A stretch of 10,187 nucleotides of DNA from an uncultured Collinsella sp. (GTDB lineage Bacteria > Actinomycetota > Coriobacteriia > Coriobacteriales > Coriobacteriaceae). Both the position numbers and the translations under genes were made by a program. Below the pieces are notes generated by a model. That model searched no databases. It had not been told where the DNA came from and was given only the letters and a program-made list of their open reading frames with translations. Of this stretch, positions 6,099-10,187 are shown in pieces (the stretch's first letter is position 1; each line of letters begins with the position of its first letter). The stretch covers positions 1 to 10,187 of the forward strand of contig UQVT01000057.1 in NCBI GenBank assembly GCA_900544465.1, in the 5' to 3' direction.

Positions 6099-6836
6099 AT
6101 GGGCTTCTTTGACAAGATGTTCGAGAAGAAAGAGTGCGCGATTTGCGGTACCGAGCTGGGACTTCTAGGTAAGACAAAAATCAATGAAGGCTACCTGTGC
6201 AAAGAGTGCGCCGGCAAGCTCTCCCCCTACTTTCACGGCTATCGCTCCAGCACCGCGGACGATATCCGTGAGCAACTCGCCTACCGCGAGGCCAACGCCG
6301 AGCGCCTGTCTTCGTTCAACCCCACGCGCACGCTTTCTGCCGGGCGCACCAATATTATGCTCGATGAGGACGCGGGCCTGCTGATCATCACTTCGCAGAG
6401 CCGCTGGCGCGACGCCAATCCCGACATCATCGAGTTCTCGCAGGTACTCGGCTGCGATATGGATATCGACGAGCAGCGCACCGAGATCTATCGCGAGACC
6501 AAGGACGGCGAGCGCGAGAGCTACAACCCGCCGCGCTACGACCTGGATTACGACTTTAATCTGACCATCCACGTCAACACGCCGTACTTTACCGAGATCA
6601 ACCTGCGCGTGAACGACTCCACCATCGATCAGCGCGGCTCCATCGAATATCGCGAGGCCAAGCGCCAGGCAACCGAAGTCCGCGATGCGCTGGTGCAGCT
6701 GCGCCAGGAGACGCGGGACAGCGTCGTGGCCGCTAAGGCCCCCAAGACCGCGGTGACCTGCCCCTTCTGCGGAGCCACCACCATTCCCGATGCCAGCGGG
6801 CGCTGCGAATACTGCGGCGGCGCCATCGGCGCATAG
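6099..6836 (+). CDS. DUF4428-type zinc-binding protein
   Basis: A 245-residue soluble protein with no signal peptide or membrane segment. Its N-terminus carries a CxxC-CxxC zinc module (C13, C16, C34, C37; motif CAICG...CKEC) of the DUF4428 kind. A middle region (about 80-190) is rich in alternating hydrophobic residues and probably forms a beta fold. A short charged helical stretch (about 185-210) follows, and the C-terminus is a zinc ribbon (C221, C224, C236, C239; CPFCG...CEYCG). It is first in a same-strand set with a two-pass zinc-ribbon protein and an SPFH protein, 24 bases before the next gene, so the products probably work together at the membrane. The start is supported by GGGAGG five bases upstream. 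The cysteine sites are seen, the domain name is from recall, and the biochemical role is unknown. Confidence 0.85.
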   Translation: MGFFDKMFEKKECAICGTELGLLGKTKINEGYLCKECAGKLSPYFHGYRSSTADDIREQLAYREANAERLSSFNPTRTLSAGRTNIMLDEDAGLLIITSQSRWRDANPDIIEFSQVLGCDMDIDEQRTEIYRETKDGERESYNPPRYDLDYDFNLTIHVNTPYFTEINLRVNDSTIDQRGSIEYREAKRQATEVRDALVQLRQETRDSVVAAKAPKTAVTCPFCGATTIPDASGRCEYCGGAIGA

Positions 6837-6860
6837 CCCCCGGCACGGAAAGGACCGATC

Positions 6861-8183
6861 ATGGCCTTCGAGAGCGTTAACTATCAGTGCCCTGCCTGCG
6901 GTGGCCCCTTGCATTTTGCAAGCGCCGAGCAAAAGCTCGTCTGCGACTACTGTGACTCGCGCTTTGAAGTCGAAGAAGTCGAGGCCCTCTATCGCGAGCG
7001 CCAGGACAAGGCAGACGCCAAAGCCGATGCCGCAGCCGCAACGCCAAAGCCCGTCGCCGACGACGCGGTGCAGGAGCTCGCCCAAAACGCCGGCTACATC
7101 TGCTCGTCGTGCGGCGCCGAGCTCGTGTCCGACGGCACCGTCGCTGTCACCACCTGCCCGTACTGCGGCAACTCCGCCGTAGCGCCCGGTCAGCTTTCGG
7201 GCGACTTCTCGCCCGACCTGGTGATTCCATTTAAGCTCGGGCGCGATGACGTCACGGCCGCACTCAAGGAACACTACAAGGGCAAGATCTTGCTGCCCAA
7301 GAGCTTTGTCACCGGCAGCCACATCGACGAGGTCCAAGGTGTCTACGTGCCGTTTTGGCTCTACGGTGCCCGCGTTGACGGCGAAGTGTACTTTGACGCG
7401 ACCAACGAGACCGTGACCGAGGAATCCGACCGCACCGTCACGACCACCGACCACTACGACGCCTACCGCAAGGGAAACATCTCGTTTAAGCGCGTGCCCG
7501 TCGACGGATCGTCCAAGATGCCCGACGGCCACATGGACGCCATCGAGCCGTTTGACTACGATGCCCTGCGCCCGTTTTCGGTCGCGTATATGCCCGGCTA
7601 CATCGCCAACCGCTACGACGAGGACTGCGAAACCTGCAAGGCGCGTGCCGAGCGCCGTATGGAAGAAAGCACGATCTCGGCCCTGCGCGAGACCGTCGTC
7701 GACGAATACGACGATGCCACGGTCGAAAGCAAGCAGCTCGACTACACCTGGGAAGACAGCGACTACGCCCTGTTCCCCGTCTGGATGCTCTCTACCTCGT
7801 GGAACGGCAAGAGCTACCTGTTTGCCATGAACGGCCAGACCGGCCGCTTGGTCGGCGAGCTTCCTTGCTCCAAGCCCAAGCTCGCTATCGCCTCGGTGCT
7901 GTTCTTTGTGATCGGATTTGTCCTCTCCCAGATCCTCTTCATGGGTGAGAACGCCTTCGATCCGGATTACCTCACCTTTGATATCGAGGGCATCCTCATC
8001 AACATCGTCGCGCCGCTGATCATCGTGGTCATCGCAGACGTGCTGCTGGTGGGCCAGCTCAAGACGGCCAACGAGGCCACCCACGCCGATTGCTACTGTG
8101 GCGAGCTCGACCTGACCGAGAAGCACGACACCTTCAGCCACACCGAGACCACCGTTGTCATGAAGGACGACAAGGACGATTAA
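6861..8183 (+). CDS. Two-pass membrane protein with zinc ribbons (YdjG-like)
   Basis: A 440-residue protein starting with a TFIIB-type zinc ribbon (C10, C13, C28, C31), a charged Ala/Lys/Asp linker, and a second ribbon (C81, C84, C99, C102). A large soluble region (about 110-335) follows, including VYVPFWLYGARVDGEVYF and a CETC pair. Near the C-terminus are two hydrophobic helices (about 341-362 and 378-397) and a polar tail with a CYC motif. The layout of N-terminal ribbon, soluble domain and C-terminal helix pair matches B. subtilis YdjG, which acts with the SPFH protein YdjI at the membrane in envelope stress. Automatic annotations sometimes call such proteins PriA-like because of the ribbon; there is no helicase domain here. 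AAAGGA at 6849-6854 supports the start. An SPFH gene follows 48 bases downstream, as expected. Probable role: membrane anchor or recruiter for that SPFH protein. Confidence 0.85.
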   Translation: MAFESVNYQCPACGGPLHFASAEQKLVCDYCDSRFEVEEVEALYRERQDKADAKADAAAATPKPVADDAVQELAQNAGYICSSCGAELVSDGTVAVTTCPYCGNSAVAPGQLSGDFSPDLVIPFKLGRDDVTAALKEHYKGKILLPKSFVTGSHIDEVQGVYVPFWLYGARVDGEVYFDATNETVTEESDRTVTTTDHYDAYRKGNISFKRVPVDGSSKMPDGHMDAIEPFDYDALRPFSVAYMPGYIANRYDEDCETCKARAERRMEESTISALRETVVDEYDDATVESKQLDYTWEDSDYALFPVWMLSTSWNGKSYLFAMNGQTGRLVGELPCSKPKLAIASVLFFVIGFVLSQILFMGENAFDPDYLTFDIEGILINIVAPLIIVVIADVLLVGQLKTANEATHADCYCGELDLTEKHDTFSHTETTVVMKDDKDD

Positions 8184-8231
8184 CCATCCTGACCAATACC
8201 ACCCGGCCTTTGACGAGAAAGGAAGATCACC

Positions 8232-9473
8232 ATGGGACTCTTGAAAGCTGGATTGGGTGCTGCCGGCGGCGTCATGGCCGACCAGTGGAAGGAATTTATC
8301 TACTGCGAATCGATGCCCGCTGACGTCTTGGCCTGCAAGGGCAGCAAGCGCACCGGCGGCCGCAGCTCCAACACGCGCGGCGAGGACAACGTCATCTCCA
8401 ACGGCTCGGTCATCGCCGTCAACGACGGCCAGGGCATGCTCGTGGTGCAAAACGGCAAGATCATCGAAGTCGCGCTGGAGCCCGGTGAGTTCGTCTTTGA
8501 CACCGGCAGCGAGCCGAGCGTCTTTAGCGGCAACCTGGGCGATTCCATCAAGGAGACCTTCGCCAATATCGGCAGCCGCTTTACCTTTGGCGGCGACGCG
8601 GGCAAGGACCAGCGTGTCTACTTCATCAACACCAAGGAGATCATCGGCAACAAGTACGGCACCGCCTCGCCCGTGCCCTTCCGCGTGGTCGATAACAACA
8701 TTGGCCTGGACGTCGACATCTCCGTGCGCTGCAACGGCGAGTATTCGTACCGCATCACCAACCCGCTGCTGTTCTACACCAACGTATGCGGCAACGTGAC
8801 CGACAGCTACACGCGCGACAAGATCGACAGCCAGCTTAAGTCCGAGCTGCTCACCGCCCTGCAGCCCGCCTTTGCCAAGATCTCGGAGATGGGCATCCGC
8901 TACAGCGCCATCCCCGGCCACACCACCGAGCTCGCCCGCGCGCTCAACGAGGTCCTCTCTGCCGACTGGCGTGACCTGCGCGGCGTCGAGATCGTGAGCT
9001 TTGGCGTCAACTCCATCGCCGCCTCGCAAGAGGACGAGCAGATGATCAAGGACCTGCAGAAAGCCGCGGTCATGCGCGATCCCACCATGGCGGCAGCCAA
9101 CATCGCCAGCGCCCAGAGCGATGCGATGCGCGCGGCAGCCGCCAACCCCAACGGCGCGATGGCAGGCTTTATGGGCATGGGCATGGCAGGTGGCATGGGC
9201 GGCATGAACGCCAGCCAGCTGTTCGCCGCCGGCCAGGCACAGCAGCAGGCCGCCCCGCAGCCGGCTCCGGCTCCCGCCCCCGCACCGGCTCCCGCCGCCG
9301 CACCTGCGGCCGGCACGTGGACTTGCAGCTGCGGCGCCACCAACACCGGCAAGTTCTGCTCCGAGTGCGGCAGTCCCGCACCCGCCCCGGCACCGGCAAA
9401 GTGGTTCTGCCCCAACTGCGGCAGCGAAAACGGCGGCAAGTTCTGCAGCAACTGCGGAACGCCCAGGCCCTAG
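8232..9473 (+). CDS. SPFH-domain protein with two zinc ribbons (YdjI-like)
   Basis: A 413-residue protein often annotated 'virion core protein'. The N-terminal two-thirds (about 15-290) is an SPFH/band-7-like domain, with WKEFIYCES, a segment setting parameters around VISNGSVIAVNDGQG, and a helical end near QLKSELLTALQPAFAKI. Next come an Ala/Gly/Met-rich segment (about 300-335), a Gln/Ala stretch and a Pro-Ala repeat linker. Two zinc ribbons end the chain: C365, C367, C376, C379 (CSCG...CSECG, a CxC first half) and C393, C396, C405, C408 (CPNCG...CSNCG). There is no signal peptide or transmembrane helix, so it probably reaches the membrane through its partner, the YdjG-like product upstream. 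SPFH proteins oligomerise into membrane scaffolds. AAAGGA (8218-8223) supports the start. The two ribbons share GKFCSxCG and look like an internal duplication. Confidence 0.88.
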   Translation: MGLLKAGLGAAGGVMADQWKEFIYCESMPADVLACKGSKRTGGRSSNTRGEDNVISNGSVIAVNDGQGMLVVQNGKIIEVALEPGEFVFDTGSEPSVFSGNLGDSIKETFANIGSRFTFGGDAGKDQRVYFINTKEIIGNKYGTASPVPFRVVDNNIGLDVDISVRCNGEYSYRITNPLLFYTNVCGNVTDSYTRDKIDSQLKSELLTALQPAFAKISEMGIRYSAIPGHTTELARALNEVLSADWRDLRGVEIVSFGVNSIAASQEDEQMIKDLQKAAVMRDPTMAAANIASAQSDAMRAAAANPNGAMAGFMGMGMAGGMGGMNASQLFAAGQAQQQAAPQPAPAPAPAPAPAAAPAAGTWTCSCGATNTGKFCSECGSPAPAPAPAKWFCPNCGSENGGKFCSNCGTPRP

Positions 9474-9491
9474 CCCCTCTATCTGGTAATT

Positions 9492-9520
9492 GGCGGGGGA
9501 TCCGCCACCCCCGCATTTGC
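9492..9520 (+). terminator. Hairpin between SPFH and lipoprotein genes
   Basis: GCGGGGG (9493-9499) pairs with CCCCCGC (9508-9514) across an 8-base loop, followed by the T-containing ATTTGC. An alternative stem, GGCGG (9492-9496) with CCGCC (9502-9506), uses some of the same bases and excludes the first. It lies 19 bases past the SPFH stop. It may reduce read-through, setting a lower level for the lipoprotein, or act as an RNA-processing point. The T-run is weak, so termination would be partial at most. Confidence 0.45.
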
Positions 9521-9553
9521 TTCTATGGGTTTCGTTCGATAAAGGAGGACACC

Positions 9554-10187
9554 ATGAAGACAACGTTCAAAAAGTCCGTACTCGCATTTCTTACATGCGT
9601 CCTGGCGCTCGCCTTTGCCCTGACGGGCTGCAGCGGCGGCAAAGACCCCAAGGCCAACTTCGTTGGCAGCTGGCAGTACTCGGGTGGAACCTTGGACGGC
9701 GAAGAGCTCACCGATGAGTACATGGATATGCTCAAGGAGTGGGGCCTCAACTGTATCCTGATCCTCGACGAAGACGGCACGGGCGTCCTCGACATGTTCC
9801 TTGAGGTCGCCGACCTGAAATGGGAGGCCAAGGACGCCACCACCGTAACGATTACCGCCGAAGATGAGTCGCACGACCTGAAGCTCAAGGACGACAAGCT
9901 CGTCCTCGAGGTGGAAGGCGACAAGCTTATCTTTACGAAGTCCGACAAGGACCTGTCCGGCACGGTGAAGAAGGATCGCGAGGCGGCCGAGAAGGAAGAA
10001 GAGATCGATGAGGCCGTCGAAGACGACGACGTCCAGAAGATTGAAATCTCCCCCGCCGTCACCGTTGCCGATGACGACCTGTGCACCATCACCATCACCG
10101 AGAAGTTCAAGGACGAGTGGGGCGACATCGGTTTTGTCGTCAACATCACCAACAAGAGCGACAAGGACCTGACCTTCTACGCTCCTT
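9554..10187 (+). CDS. Lipoprotein, 3' end cut by window
   Basis: The frame is open from ATG 9554 to the window edge (211 codons seen, no stop). AAAGGAGG at 9541-9548 supports the start. The N-terminus is a lipoprotein signal: KTTFKK, a hydrophobic core, then the lipobox LTGC with C26 as the lipidation site. The mature part begins with Ser-Gly-Gly and a domain starting NFVGSWQYSGG (about 35-130). This resembles lipocalin-like beta domains in which GSW opens the barrel and DEDGTG marks a turn. A very acidic, helix-prone spacer (about 135-165, many Glu/Asp) leads to a second beta-type domain (VQKIEISPAVTV...VVNITNKSDKDL) like the Ig-like repeats of other surface lipoproteins. It is anchored outside the membrane. 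Following the SPFH gene by 80 bases, it may be that system's external component. Ligand unknown. Confidence 0.85.
   Translation, partial: MKTTFKKSVLAFLTCVLALAFALTGCSGGKDPKANFVGSWQYSGGTLDGEELTDEYMDMLKEWGLNCILILDEDGTGVLDMFLEVADLKWEAKDATTVTITAEDESHDLKLKDDKLVLEVEGDKLIFTKSDKDLSGTVKKDREAAEKEEEIDEAVEDDDVQKIEISPAVTVADDDLCTITITEKFKDEWGDIGFVVNITNKSDKDLTFYAP

Noticed and set aside
6165..9563. A 1132-codon open frame on the minus strand across three genes
   Set aside because: It lies fully antisense to three well-supported genes with ribosome sites and recognisable domains. It is low in complexity (Gly, Ala, Val, Asp, His rich) and is a by-product of GC-biased third positions.
1..10187. CRISPR array, tRNA or rRNA genes, transposase genes, phage genes
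   Set aside because: Nothing with regular spaced repeats, cloverleaf arms or recombinase motifs was seen on either strand.

Overview
The window is GC-rich bacterial chromosome with strong AGGAGG-type ribosome binding sites. It most resembles a gut actinobacterium of the class Coriobacteriia, close to Collinsella. The main grounds are the many-pass membrane protein ending in a LuxR helix-turn-helix, a gene type characteristic of that class, and intergenic hairpins built around GTCCCC motifs. The placement comes from recall and was not searched.

Layout. Positions 86-766 (minus) hold pyrE, orotate phosphoribosyltransferase, with a hairpin just beyond its stop. The 438-base gap 767-1204 lies between divergent genes. 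It holds an operator-like palindrome over a good -35 box, a possible 23-residue leader ORF with its own strong ribosome binding site, and a perfect 12-bp hairpin. It leads into a large plus-strand P-type ATPase of the MgtA family (1205-3973). That gene converges with a minus-strand membrane-bound LuxR-type regulator (4150-5709) across a short gap holding low-complexity DNA and a long nested hairpin. The 389-base gap 5710-6098 holds the LuxR-gene promoter and a tandem pair of REP-like hairpins. Their loops are almost identical while their stems differ.

From 6099 to the right edge runs a same-strand set of four genes, probably an operon with an internal hairpin. It encodes a DUF4428-type zinc protein, a two-pass membrane protein with N-terminal zinc ribbons (YdjG-like), an SPFH-domain protein with two C-terminal zinc ribbons (YdjI-like, often annotated 'virion core protein'), and a lipoprotein cut by the window edge. 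The middle pair matches the YdjG-YdjI part of the Bacillus subtilis ydjFGHI envelope-stress operon. The PspA-like gene (ydjF) and ydjH are not in the window, and a DUF4428 protein and a secreted lipoprotein flank the pair instead.

Functional reading. The left half is household metabolism and cation transport with an elaborate leader. The right half looks like a membrane-surface assembly: an SPFH scaffold, a membrane anchor, a small cytoplasmic zinc protein and an extracytoplasmic lipoprotein. It is the best candidate for an under-described system here. The MgtA-like pump is the second point of interest, because several intramembrane polar residues I recall from E. coli MgtA are replaced.
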